Of a stretch of 64,000 bases of DNA, positions 34,646 through 45,037 are shown one piece after another (positions within the stretch are counted from its first letter, which is position 1; each line of letters begins with the position of its first letter). Source of the DNA: Impatiens glandulifera (lineage: Eukaryota; Streptophyta; Magnoliopsida; Ericales; Balsaminaceae). The position numbers and the translations under genes were made by a program. A model generated the notes under the pieces. The model was not told the DNA's origin. It saw only the letters and a program-made list of their open reading frames with translations, and made no database searches. The DNA lies in assembly GCF_907164915.1 (NCBI RefSeq), contig NC_061862.1, positions 84,926,846-84,990,845 on the forward strand, given 5' to 3'.

Positions 34646-35513
34646 TCAATGAAAGCTTTGAAGTTGATTATTAAGAATTTTTAGTTTCTCACTAACTTGA
34701 AACATTCTCGATCCTCGAATCTGTTTAGACCACACATCTTTTAGAATAACCTTGAATTTATCACCTCTCATCCATAAATTAAAGAACTTAAATGGATTCT
34801 TGATTCTTTCCTCTTTTTCCCAAAACAACTTGATGGGGCAATGATCAAAAATCCCCAGATTAAGTACATGAATATGGCTTCTCAGAATTCTCACGCCCAA
34901 TCCTCATTGATTCATCCTATATCAATTGTGCTTTCCTTATCTCATCATTTCCTCGCGTGGCTAACCAAGTGAAAGAATTTTCTGAGTTGGTTGGTTCAGT
35001 ACATTTAGTATTACTAATACAATCGCTAAAGTCAATCATAGCCTGTTGATGTGTCTTTTTCCAAACTCTTCTCAAAGCCAAACTTGATAATATTGAAATC
35101 TCTCAAAATGGCCGATGATTTAGTAGAGTCAATTCATCTATTCAAGTCCCTCCACAATTACTTTCTAGTGCAATCAAAATTGTTACCATAGACCACAATA
35201 ACATGAATATTAGTCAACGCGAACTTACATGTGACATCCATCATGACAACCTATTCACTTGAAAACAAACTTTTGACCTCCACCAAATTAGTATTCCAAC
35301 CCACCCAAATTATACCGGTGTTGGCATTTGAATTATGAATAAGATCCCAATTTCCATTAAAACAGAGTGATTTGATTCTATCCACATTCCTCAATTTGAC
35401 ATTTGTTTCTAGAATTTCGAAAATCGTAATCTCGTGACTTTGAATAATCTCCTTGACCTCCTTGAATTAAGGGGGTCATTGAGACCTCTTATGTTCCACG
35501 TTGTGATTATCAT
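34646..35513 (-). pseudogene. LINE ORF2 endonuclease domain, decayed
   Basis: ORF2 begins at about 35,513 with MIITTWNIRGLNDPLNS, the N-terminal strand of AP-type endonucleases. Near 34,850 the translation has LGIFDHCPIKLFW, matching the S/T-D-H catalytic box with a Phe in the Ser position. Between these the frame is broken repeatedly. Nicking of target DNA would be the role of the intact domain. Confidence 0.8.
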
Positions 35514-35768
35514 GAATGCAAAAAATAATTAGGCTCTTTGCTGCCTTTTTCTCCTAGTCGAGTTCTATTCTTTATTTTCCTCTTTTTTTTCTTGCTGACT
35601 TATTTATAGTCAAATTTTCATCTTCCATTTCTATGTTTAATGTCTATTTGGAACCTTTTGAAAATTTCACTTGAAAATGTTTTCTTTTTGGTGAAATAAT
35701 TTACATCACTAGAGTTCTCCTCTTCTTCCTCATTAGATTTAGATTGTTCTTTTTTATCTACGGTTGTT

Positions 35769-35813
35769 TATAAATATTTACACAAACATGATAAAGATTT
35801 AATTTTCAATCAA

Positions 35814-35856
<43 letters not shown>

Positions 35857-36648
35857 GTGAATAAATTATTTATAATTGTATGATTGTAATTTTTTATACC
35901 AAAAAAATAAAGATATTTATATAATTGTTATTAAGGTAACAAATCAACTCATTTTTATGATATGTGTTATATATAAATATTAACTTATAAATTAGACTTT
36001 TATTAAAAATTAAATTCTTATTTTATAAATTAATTAGTGATAATTAGTCTATTATTTATTATGAGTTAAACAAATTATTTTTATTTAATTTAATTATCAG
36101 AGAGAAATAAAAAACAATTCTCTATATTATTAATAATTATATATCCAATAAATGAATATAAAATTTTAATATAATAAAATTTATATATTAAGGAAGGTAA
36201 TTTAACTTTTTTCTTTTTTTTAAAAAATAAATTCACATCACTTTAAGTATTATAGATAAACAATTTTTATAAAAGTAGGTTAAAAATAAAATTTATCCTC
36301 AAACAAATAATATATGAAAAAGTTTATCCTTAATAAAATAATATATGAATATTATTATTAATTATATTTCTTAAAATGGAGGTAAATTATATATATTTAT
36401 TTATTTAACATGAATATAATTAATATAATTGCGGTTAAATTTTTAATTGTAATATTTTTTTATATAAAAATTAACTAAGTAAATGTAGACTTTTGTATAA
36501 CTTATTTTATAAATTAATTAGTTAGGTATAAATTTACAATTTTATTATTGACATATTTATTTAGTAAGAAATTTTATTTCAAACAAATATTACTTTTTAG
36601 TATTATTTATAAAATTTATTTATAAAAATTATCAAACTAACTAAATTA
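35769..36648. repeat. AT-rich sequence, inverted copy of 62,230-63,060
   Basis: The reverse complement of 62,230-63,060 follows this stretch with the same order of features: TTTTCAATCAAA, (TA)n (35,819-35,853), ATGTGTTATATATAAAT, AACAATTCTCTATATTATT, CCAATAAATGAATATAAAATTT, and ATCAAACTAACT next to the MULE end. Indels are frequent. No coding. Confidence 0.82.
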
Positions 36649-36657
36649 TATAATATG
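36649..36657. repeat. 9-bp TSD of the giant MULE, left copy
   Basis: TATAATATG, identical to 59,381-59,389. The next bases CAAGCCGGAT start the TIR. Confidence 0.92.
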
Positions 36658-37250
36658 CAAGCCGGATATTCTGCTCCCGATTTCATTGTTCCTCGTTTTT
36701 ATTTTTTCCCGATTGCGGACCAATGAAATTACAGGAGCATTATTTTAATAATAAATCAAAGTTGGGTTGAAGGGAGGGAGAGAGTATCCAAAATCCGGTT
36801 TCTATCCGAGTTTATCTCAAATGCCGTTAACAGAATGTCTAGTTAACGTATGGAGTGAAGCTCCCTTCCCCAGGCTCCATTTCAAAATGAATGCAGATAT
36901 AAGTTTAGAGCGAAGCTCATTTTGCTCCAGGCACCATGTAATCACAGTGTATATAGATATGCGATACGGAGAGAAGTATACTTCACGTAGGAGCGATGTA
37001 AAGCGGAATGAAGAGATCCGACTTTCAGGGCGACCACACTTAGCGTTAAGTATTTTATTACCCTAACGCTGATGGAAAACCCCCAACACATCCATGAAAA
37101 GACAGTTTACCTATCATGTAAAAACATAAATTCACCAAAATTATTTATTTTTAAATTAGAAAAAAATTATAAAATTATACTAATCTAGAGTCTGGATCGA
37201 AGCATACTTCCCTTCAATTATTTTATATTCTTATAGAATCGGGCGAAACT
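36658..37250 (+). repeat. Left terminal inverted repeat of the MULE
   Basis: Inverted match to 58,790-59,380 along its whole length, including CCAATGAAATTACAGGAGCA, AAGTTGGGTTGAAGGGAGGG, CGTTAAC, GAATGCAGATATAAGTTTAG and the AAAACCCCCAACACATCC motif. It passes into the ~295-bp subterminal units without a sharp boundary. Several GAAGC/GCTTC motifs occur here. Confidence 0.93.
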
Positions 37251-37544
37251 TCCTTCGTGCAGGAGTCATGGAAGGCGGAACAAAGAGATCTGCCTTTCAG
37301 GGAGAACCATACTCAGCCTTAAGTATTTTCTTACCCTAACGCTCATGTAAAACCCCCAACACATCCATGAAAAGACAGTTTACCTATCATGTAAAAACAT
37401 TTACGAATTTATGTAAATACATAGATTCACCAAAATTATTTATTTTTGAATTAGAAAAAAATTATAAAATTATAATAATCTAGAGACTGGATCGAATCAT
37501 ACTTCGCTTCAATTATTTATTTTTATATAAAATGATTCCGCGAA
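37036..37544 (+). repeat. Subterminal ~295-bp units, left end
   Basis: Nearly two units containing AAAACCCCCAACACATCCAT, GACAGTTTACCTATCATG and GAAGCATACTTC. The same unit forms the array at 43,000-44,440 and, inverted, 58,130-59,090. Confidence 0.9.
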
Positions 37545-37985
37545 ACATCCTTCGCCCAGGAGCCATGTAAAACCGAATAAAGAGACGCTTTTTGAGCGGT
37601 TCTTCTATCGCCCGGGAGCCATGTAAAACCGAATGAAAATACGTTTTTCGAGCGGTGCTTCCATCACCCAGGAGCCATGTAAAATCGAATGAAGAGACGC
37701 TTTTAGGGCGGTGCTTCCATCACCCAGGAGCCATGTAAAACTGAATGAAGAGAGGCTTTTCGAGCGGTACTTGCATCGCCCATGAGCCATATAAAACTAA
37801 ATGAATAGACGCTTTTTGAGCGGTGCTTCCATCGCCCAGAAGCCATGTAAAACCGAATGAAGAGACGCTTTTCGAGCGGTGCTTTCATCGCCCAATGTAA
37901 AACAGAATGAAGAGACGCTTTTCGAGCGAATCTTCAATCGTCCATCCTCCATGTGAAACAGAATGAATAGATGCTTTTTCGTGAA
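37545..37985 (+). repeat. 56-bp minisatellite, eight copies
   Basis: Each unit contains AGCCATGTAAAACCGAATGA, AGAGACGCTTTT and GAGCGGTGCTTCCATCGCCC. Copies start close to 37,565, 37,619, 37,675, 37,731, 37,787, 37,843, 37,893 and 37,950. Open frames on the minus strand here only reflect the repeat. Confidence 0.93.
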
Positions 37986-38043
37986 GCATACTTCGTTTGA
38001 ATAGTTACTTAGCGATGTTTACTTCACTTGTATGAACAACTTT

Positions 38044-38198
38044 AATATATATAAACCCTAATATCATTATAATACTAAACACTTCCGTCCGATTACTCTC
38101 TCTCTCTCTCTTCCAGTGTCCTCCTCCTTTCACGGTGATTCGAATCTGACTCCTCCGTCTACCAGATCAGAAGGTTCGATCTTCACATCTCGACAATG
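38044..38198 (+). promoter_or_regulatory. Candidate promoter and leader of the left-end gene
   Basis: TATATATAAA near 38,046-38,055, a CT-repeat leader at 38,096-38,112 and an ATG at 38,196-38,198 that directly abuts a GTACGT splice-donor-like sequence. The first exon would encode only the start codon, as in ULP copy 1 (ATG followed by GTAAG at 48,742). Confidence 0.45.
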
Positions 38199-39337
38199 GT
38201 ACGTACACTATTTTGGTAATCTTTCCTTTTTCTTTTCGTTCATATTTAAGAAACCCTACTCCGACATTTTCACGTTGAATGAAAATCATTCGTATTTAGG
38301 AAAACGTACTTAGGGTTAGGGTTAGGATTTTTTTATATTATTTCTACGAAACCCTAGTTACTGATGTAATGAGAAATCATTTTTATATTAACAAAGCATA
38401 TTTTTTTTGATATGCAGGCAAGAAACAACGATATCATCCTAAACACTATAGGCAAAGAATGGATTTTTTGCCCAAATGCATTAACTAGTGAAGATACAGT
38501 ATTATTATTGACCTATAACCATTTTGTCCATATTATGTAAGTTTTCATTGAAACTACCATGTTTGTAATAGACAATATTATTGTTTTTACACAGCGGTTG
38601 ATGGTTCAACACGCTGACACTTGTGGTGCGATGGTGTCAATGAGGTGGAGAGACGACGTAACCCTTGTCATAGATCCAACTGATGCAAATGGTGGATGTT
38701 GTCGATCTATCAAATTATTAAAGGCAATAATGAACGAGAAATGGGTCCTCAAAATTGATTGAAAGACTCTATTTGTCTTAAATCAATATTTAATTTCACA
38801 TATAGGAAACTAAATACAAATGTTTTTTGTACAAGGATAAAATCATCTTTCGAATCAAAAACTTACGTTGACGAGGAACCGTACGAGGTTCAACAAGATT
38901 ATCATGGGACCTTGGGCGGTCCATGAGCTGGAAGACTGTGGTATTTGAACAATGTAAGTCACAACAGATTCCTCCTCTATATCTTAATTATTTTCCATGA
39001 TAACTGAAATTGTTTTGTTTGTTTTTCAGCTGCCGAAACTGTTCGACAGTTTCACTTTTATTTTTGCAGGTGAATTCATCCCAACTTATAAACATGATCT
39101 TATAGGGTTTGTAATTGTTGGAGGAGAACCATTAGAGAAATGGAGAATCCCTTTTATGAGCCCGAGGACGACAAAACTATAGTAGTATACGATGAGTCTC
39201 GGCACGATGTTAATGAATTCATTTGGATATTTGAGGCAGTGAATCCTTTGTCAGCATATTTGGATGAATATGGTGTTCCTCACACAAGATTGCTTAAATC
39301 TATTGATGCTTGTGATTTGCATCATTTGTTTACTTAG
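38196..39337 (+). pseudogene. Unrecognised multi-exon MULE cargo gene, disrupted
   Basis: I do not recognise this family. A plausible structure is the ATG at 38,196, an intron ending TATGCAG at 38,417, exon 38,418-38,536 (ARNNDIILNTIGKEWIFCP...), an intron GTAAGT...ACACAG to 38,594, and an exon reading MVQHADTCGAMVSMRWRDD ... KWVLKID, where TGA at 38,760-38,762 probably replaces Trp since KTLFVLNQYLISHI continues in frame. Later coding pieces are GEFIPTYKHDLIGFVIVGG (39,070-39,125) and KTIVVYDESRHDVNEF with a stop TAG at 39,335-39,337. Exons 2 and 3 do not join in frame and a frameshift lies near 39,170. Position just inside the TIR and ahead of the transposase suggests a gene belonging to the element. 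Confidence 0.45.
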
Positions 39338-40059
39338 ACCTGTAAGCTACTGAATATTTGTATTGGAATTTGTTTTATATATTTGTGATTTAGGATTTTG
39401 GTTCTTAGTATTGCAGTTTTAAACAGTATTCATTTTATATATGAACAATGGAATGAGTTTTTAATATGAAAATTACCAAATATTAAATCTTTGAACATGA
39501 AAGAATCATGTAATGTAAAGTATACGCACCTGTGGATTTACAAATCTCAATTAAATGTGAAACAACGCTATCCATGTTTTTCAATTGTCAAAAATTGTGA
39601 AGCAATCTTCGCTATCTGATCAAGGCTTGACATTGATTAAAATTAATTTATAATATTAATTTTATTTATTTTATTATTATAATTCAAAAATTATCAAGTC
39701 ACTTCACCCACCTAACACCATTAAATGCATCCATGCAGCCATGCCGGCTAGCGTTGTACGATTCTCTCTCTCTTCGGTGAAACAGTATATCAACTTTTCT
39801 TCGTCGGAATCGTCCATCCTTAAAGATTAATATCTTCAATAATCCAAATTTATAAATTATAATGTGGGAGTGACAATGGTAAACTATCATATTCTTTCTC
39901 AAGTTTTCTTCATATCGTTTTGTTTCTTTTTTGAAAACTTGACTAGAAATGTTATGTTCTTGTTAATTATCATGAAGGAATCCAAATGAACAAGAATGAT
40001 AATCATGATTTGAGGTATACTGTTGTGTTTGTTTTCTCTAATACTATAAGATGTTTCTA
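39338..40059. other. Spacer between the left-end gene and transposase
   Basis: A possible 3' UTR of the preceding gene followed by AT-rich sequence. It could contain a 5' exon of the transposase gene but none is recognisable. A minus-strand open frame at 39,699-39,902 is not supported. Confidence 0.4.
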
Positions 40060-40355
40060 TTCATATTTAAGTGAAGCGCTCTTCACTTATAGGATATTTC
40101 TATTCATATTGAAGTGAAGCGCTCTTCACTTATATTATATTTCTATTCATATTGAAGTGAAACGCTCTTCACTTATAGGATATCTGTAAATACTAGTGAA
40201 GTGAAGCGCTCTTCACTTATAGGATTTCTGTAAATACTAGTGAAGTGAAGCGCTCTTCACTTATAGGATTTCTGTAAATACTAGTGAAGTGAAGCGCTCT
40301 TCACACATATGATTTCTGTAAATACTAGTGAAGTGAAGAGCTCTTCACTTATATT
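40060..40355 (+). repeat. 44-bp tandem array, seven copies
   Basis: Units of GTGAAGCGCTCTTCACTTAT plus TTTCTGTAAATACTA-like filler, repeating at about 40,076, 40,119, 40,163, 40,206, 40,250, 40,294 and 40,338. Each holds a perfect or near-perfect dyad GTGAAG-CGCT-CTTCAC. It sits directly upstream of the transposase coding region. Confidence 0.94.
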
Positions 40356-40421
40356 TCATTCATTTTACAAGCATCTTTATATTTTGTTGAGATGAATGTT
40401 TATTTTCTCCACGTTCTATAA

Positions 40422-42782
40422 TTGACCAGCGAATCTGCGAGTTGTCGGTGTCAATTGAATTTCGATGAAAATGGCGAACCTTTGGAGGACATCGTAGCTA
40501 ACTTGATTCCACATTTAGGTCGGGAATTTGAGAGGGAAGAATATGCCTATAAATTCTATTTAGCATACGCTAAAATAATAGGATTTGGTATAAGGCGCAG
40601 TTCAAAACATGATGACAAAGATGGTTTTTTACTGTATAGAGTTTTTTGTTGTAGTGCACAGGGTGAAAGGGGTAAAGACAAACGGGATGTTTATGTGAAA
40701 CGTAGCCGTTCTTTAACGAGGTTCGATTGTGAAGAGAAATTGATGATAAAAAGGGAAGCAAATGGAAAGTTTGAAGTGGTAACTTTTATTAGTGAGCATT
40801 GTCATCCTCTTGCAAGTCCAAAGAAAACTCACCTATATATATGCCATAGGAATATTTCTGAAGCTGCAGACTTACACATTGAGATGACATATAATGTGAG
40901 AATTACTCTAAATGCATCTCATGCTCTAATGGCCAAAAAAATCGGTAGTAGGGATAATCTTGGTTTTATTCCTGAAGATTACAAAAATTACTTGCGATCA
41001 AAAAGATCCAGAGATTGTAATTTTGGGATACAAGGGTGTATTAGAGTATTTGCAGAAAAAGCAATCAAACGATCCAGTTTTTTTTAATGCTCCTCAACTT
41101 GATGTGGACGATTTGATAACGAATATTTTTTGGTGTGATTCCAACATGCGATGTGATTATTCATACTTCGGAGACGTTATTAGTTTCAACACGACCTACA
41201 AGAAGAATAAGGAAGGTCGTCCAGTTGCGCTTTTTGTAGGTGTGAATCATCACAAACAATCTATTATTTTTGTTGCAACTCTATTATACGATAAAATTGA
41301 TATTACTTTTGAATGGTTGTTTGAGACTTTCACCACAGCTATGCATGGGAAAAAACCGAAAACAATTCTTACATATCAAGACGCGGCCATGGCCAAGGCC
41401 TTAGCGTCTACATGGCCCGAAACAAATCATCGGCTCTATATTTGACACATATTTCAAAATGTAGCCGTACATCTAAGATCTGTGTTTCATAATTTCAGAG
41501 AATTTTCGAAGGATTTTTCTTCATGTATATATGATTTTGATGAAGAGGTAGAGTTTCTTAAAGCCTAGAATCAAATGTTGACAAACTATGGGCTTGAAAA
41601 CACCGACTAGTTGAAGCGTATGTTTAGCATTAGGCGAAAATGGGAATTAGTGTATGGACGACATACGTTTTGTGCTGATATGACGACAACAAAGAGAAGT
41701 GAGAGCATGAACAGTGTGTTGAAAAAGTATTTCTCCTACAAACACAAGTTCTTAGAATTTTTCAAACACTTCGAAAGACTAATTGACGAAAGAAGATATA
41801 ATGTGTTGAAGGCTGATTTCAAATCAATTACCAGCCAACCAAGTCTGAACTATCCAGTTTTGATCTTAAAGGATGCATACAATGTTTACATTTCAGAGAT
41901 ATTTAAGTGGTTTGAACAACAATGGTTTATGTCGCATGATTGTGGTGTAGAAATGTTAGAGGATGTCGACACAAAAAAAATATAAAGTAACCCCCACACT
42001 AGGAGATACCCTCATACAATTACAGTACACAAGAATGATGATAATATCGAGTGTAGCTATTGTAAATTTGAATTTGGAGGTATTTTGTGTGATCACATTC
42101 TAAAGATTTTTACGACGATTGACGTGTTGAAGATTCCTCCTGCGTTGATATTAAAGAGGTAGACAAGAACCGCTAAAGATGGATATTTTGGAACGGATCC
42201 ACTAGTGGACAACAGTAATGTTGATCCGAGTGAGCTTCAAAACATAAGATTCAGAGATTATTGTGGCTTGTCCACGCATTTATTTACAAAGTCAGCTGAA
42301 AGAGATGACACATATAGGAATGTGAAAGAAATTATTCTTAGCCAGTGTAAGTATGTGGATAAAAAATTACTGGAGGATACAAATATGCAAACTCCACCAG
42401 TTGTATCAGGTTCTGCTGAGGTTGCCCCCGCTCGAGAGAAAGGAATGAAAACTAAGATGACAACGAAGTCTGGTAAGAGAAGGAAAGGTGGACTAGAGAA
42501 GAATATAAGAGAAAGAAAAACAACAAGAAAAACAATGGTATCACCAATAAATCCGGTATGTAAATGATCGCTTAACTACTTTACTAATAATTGGGTTATT
42601 ACTCTTCATTTATTAACAACTTTTAAATTGATATACCATTTCAGCTATCAAATACAATGTCAACAATGACAACTACTCAATTCTCAACTCCTCAACAATG
42701 GGACGAAACTTTCAGCATGGACGCCGATACTCCTTTTACTGTTCTTTTGTCATCTCAACTCTCGAATTCCAGTTTCATGTGA
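40422..42782 (+). pseudogene. FAR1-type MULE transposase, inactivated
   Basis: N-terminal FAR1/WRKY-GCM1 zinc-finger domain (about residues 30-130): FEREEYAYKFYLAYAKIIGF, Cys in FCCSAQG and TRFDCEE, His pair in EHCHPL. After a frameshift near 41,012 comes the MULE catalytic domain: YSYFGDVISFNTTYKKN, where the Asp of the usual FDTTY is Asn; FEWLFETF; ILTYQDAAM, where the usual TDQD has Tyr. Then SESMNSVLKKYF and a SWIM-like CSYCKFEFGGILCDH (near 42,055-42,100). Stops at 41,443, 41,566, 41,608 and 42,160 fall where relatives carry Trp; another is at 41,983. A last intron (GTATGT at 42,556 to TTTCAG at 42,645) joins a final exon ending at TGA 42,780-42,782. The start is uncertain: the reading frame may enter from an upstream exon at a CAG acceptor near 40,430. 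Confidence 0.9.
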
Positions 42783-42989
42783 AAGTTGAAATATATTTGT
42801 TTGTAAGTTTGAGTTGAAACCATTATATGCATGGGGGTTGATGTAAAACAATGAACAAATTAATGATTTAATAAAAACCTATTGATCAGGTCATGTGAAC
42901 CCTTAATTTTTACGTTTGCCTCTATAAAACCATGAACTCCGTTAAGAAAGTACATATTACATATGTTATTCCTTGAAGTTCATGGAAAA

Positions 42990-44440
42990 CCTCCAAGACA
43001 TCCATGTAAGATTATTTGTAAAGCGGGCGAAGCATACTTCACTTCAATTACTTTATATTCTTATAGAATCGGGCGAAACTTTCTTCGCGTAGAATCCATG
43101 TAAAACGGAATGAAGAGATCCGCCTATCAGGACGAACCACACTTAGCTTAAGTATTTTCTTACCCTTACGCTGATGAAAAACCCCCAACACAACCATGAA
43201 AAGACTGTTTACCTAACATGTAAAAACATTTACTCATATATGGAAACACAAAAATTCACCAAAATTATTTATTTTAAAATTAGAAAAAAATTAAAAAATT
43301 ATACTAAGCAAAGGACGAGATCGAAGCATACTTTGCTTCAATTAATTTATATTCTTATAGAATCATGTGAAACTTCCTTCGACCAGAAGGCATAATGAAG
43401 AGATCCTCCTATCAGGGCGAACCACACTTAGCCTTAAGTATTTTCTTACCCTGACGCTGATGGAAAACCCCCAACACAACCATGAAAAGACAGTTTACCT
43501 AACATATAAAAATATTTACTCATGTATGGAAACACAAAAAATTCACCAAAGTTATTTATTTTTAAATTAGAAAAAAAAATTAAAAAATTATACCAAGCAA
43601 AGGACGAGATCGAAGCATACTTCGCTTCAATTACTTTATATTCTTATAGAATAATGTGAAACTTCCTTCGATCAGAAGACATGGAAGGCAAATGAAGAGA
43701 CCCGCCTATCAGGGCGAACCACACTTAGCCTTAAGTATTTTCTTACCCTGACGCTGATGGAAAACCCCCAACACAACCATGAAAAGACAGTTTACCTAAC
43801 ATGTAAAAACATTTATTAATGTATGGAAACACAAAAATTCACCAAAATTATTTATTTTCAAATTAGAAAAAAAAATTAAAAAATTATACTAAGCAAAGTA
43901 CGAGATCGAAGCATACTTTGCTTCAATTACTTTATATTCTTATAGAATCATGCGAAACTTCCTTCGATCAGAAGACATGGAAGGCAAATGAAGAGATCCT
44001 CCTATCAGGGCGAACTACACTTAGCCTTAAGTATTTTCTGACCCTGACGCTGATGGAAAACCCCTAACACAACCATGAAAAGACAGTTTACCTAACATGT
44101 AAAAACATTTACTCGTGTATGGAAACACAAAAATTCACAAAAATTATTTATTTTTAAATTAGAAAAAAATTATAAAATTATAGTAAGCAAAAGACGGGAT
44201 CGAAGCATACTTTGTTTCAATTGCTTTATATTCTTATAGAATCGTGCGAAACTTCCTTCGCTCAGAAGACATGCAAGGAGGAATTAAGTGATTCGTCTAT
44301 CAGGGCGAACCACACTTAGGGTTAAGTATTTTCTTACCCTGACGCTGATGGAAAACCCCAAACACAACAATGAAAAGACAATTTACCTAACATGTACAAA
44401 CATTTACTCATGTATGGAAACACATAAATTCACCAAAATT
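42990..44440 (+). repeat. ~293-bp tandem array, five units
   Basis: The GAAGCATACTT motif recurs at about 43,030, 43,321, 43,612, 43,906 and 44,200. Each unit also has CAGGGCGAACCACACTTAG, CTGATGGAAAACCCC and GACAGTTTACCTAACATG. It is the same unit as in the terminal regions, in the left-end orientation, but there is no TIR tip here. Open frames at 43,174 and 43,367 are repeat artefacts. Confidence 0.93.
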
Positions 44441-44499
44441 ATTTAATCATTAATTTATGTTTTAATAAAAGAAGTAAAATATAATAAATAAATTTAAAA

Positions 44500-44900
44500 A
44501 CAGAATATGTGAAGCTATCATCGTTCATTTTTTGAAAAGCTCATCCGTGCGAAGCCAGCATCATTTTTTTAAAAGCTCATCCGTGCGAAACTAGCATCGT
44601 TTATTTTTTAAAAGCTCAATCGTGCGAAACTGAAACTAGCTTCGTTTATGAAATTATAAAATCAACTTTGCGAAGTTAACTTCATTAAATTTTTAATTTC
44701 CGTGAAGTTGAAAGCACTTCATTTCTGTGAAGGATTATTTGGAGCGAAGATTCCCTCTCCTAAACAATATTTTTCATGAAAAACCTCCCGAACATCTGTG
44801 AAGGATTATTTGGAGAAAAGATTCCCTCTCTTGAACAATGTTTTTCATGAAAAACATCCAGAACATCCATGAAAACACATTTAAACTTCATTGTTCAAAC
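44500..44900 (+). repeat. GAAGC..ATCG repeats, inverted copy of 57,830-58,080
   Basis: About four units of GTGCGAAACTAGCATCG plus TTTATTTTTTAAAAGCTCAT, then GTGAAGTTGAAAGCACTTCA and TTTCTGTGAAGGATTATTT. The same order appears inverted at 57,830-58,080, beside the right-end array. Confidence 0.9.
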
Positions 44901-45037
44901 ATTCGTTCTAATAAGTGAAATAACTTAAGTAACAAAACTCACATTTATACTTAAATAATCTATACACATTTTCATTCATATACAATGTCAACTTAAATTA
45001 TTTTAAAATTTTAATTTCACAATCTGTATACATTTTC

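Larger units (their letters stand above)
31731..35760 (-). mobile_element. 5'-truncated L1-type LINE
   Basis: The poly(A) side is the T-run at 31,731-31,740, followed by the same 3' motif as the other LINEs (GGGAAAACG, TTGCCATTTCATTAAA). Minus-strand order is: ORF1 tail (35,758-35,560), endonuclease start (35,513), reverse transcriptase (34,306-33,255), zinc-binding domain (32,554-32,015), 3' UTR. ORF1 is mostly missing, so it is 5'-truncated. Many frameshifts and stops. No clear TSD was found. Confidence 0.88.

Noticed and set aside
36767..37066. Open frame in the left TIR with a similar one (58,908-59,213, minus strand) in the right TIR
   Set aside because: The TIRs are near-identical, so a shared frame is expected. 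It has no recognisable domain and runs into the subterminal repeat unit.
37605..37888. Overlapping minus-strand frames with repeated peptide
   Set aside because: Produced by the 56-bp minisatellite; no start or codon signal.
40060..40355. CRISPR-like direct repeats with spacers
   Set aside because: Spacers are nearly identical to each other, the genome is a plant nuclear one, and no cas genes exist.
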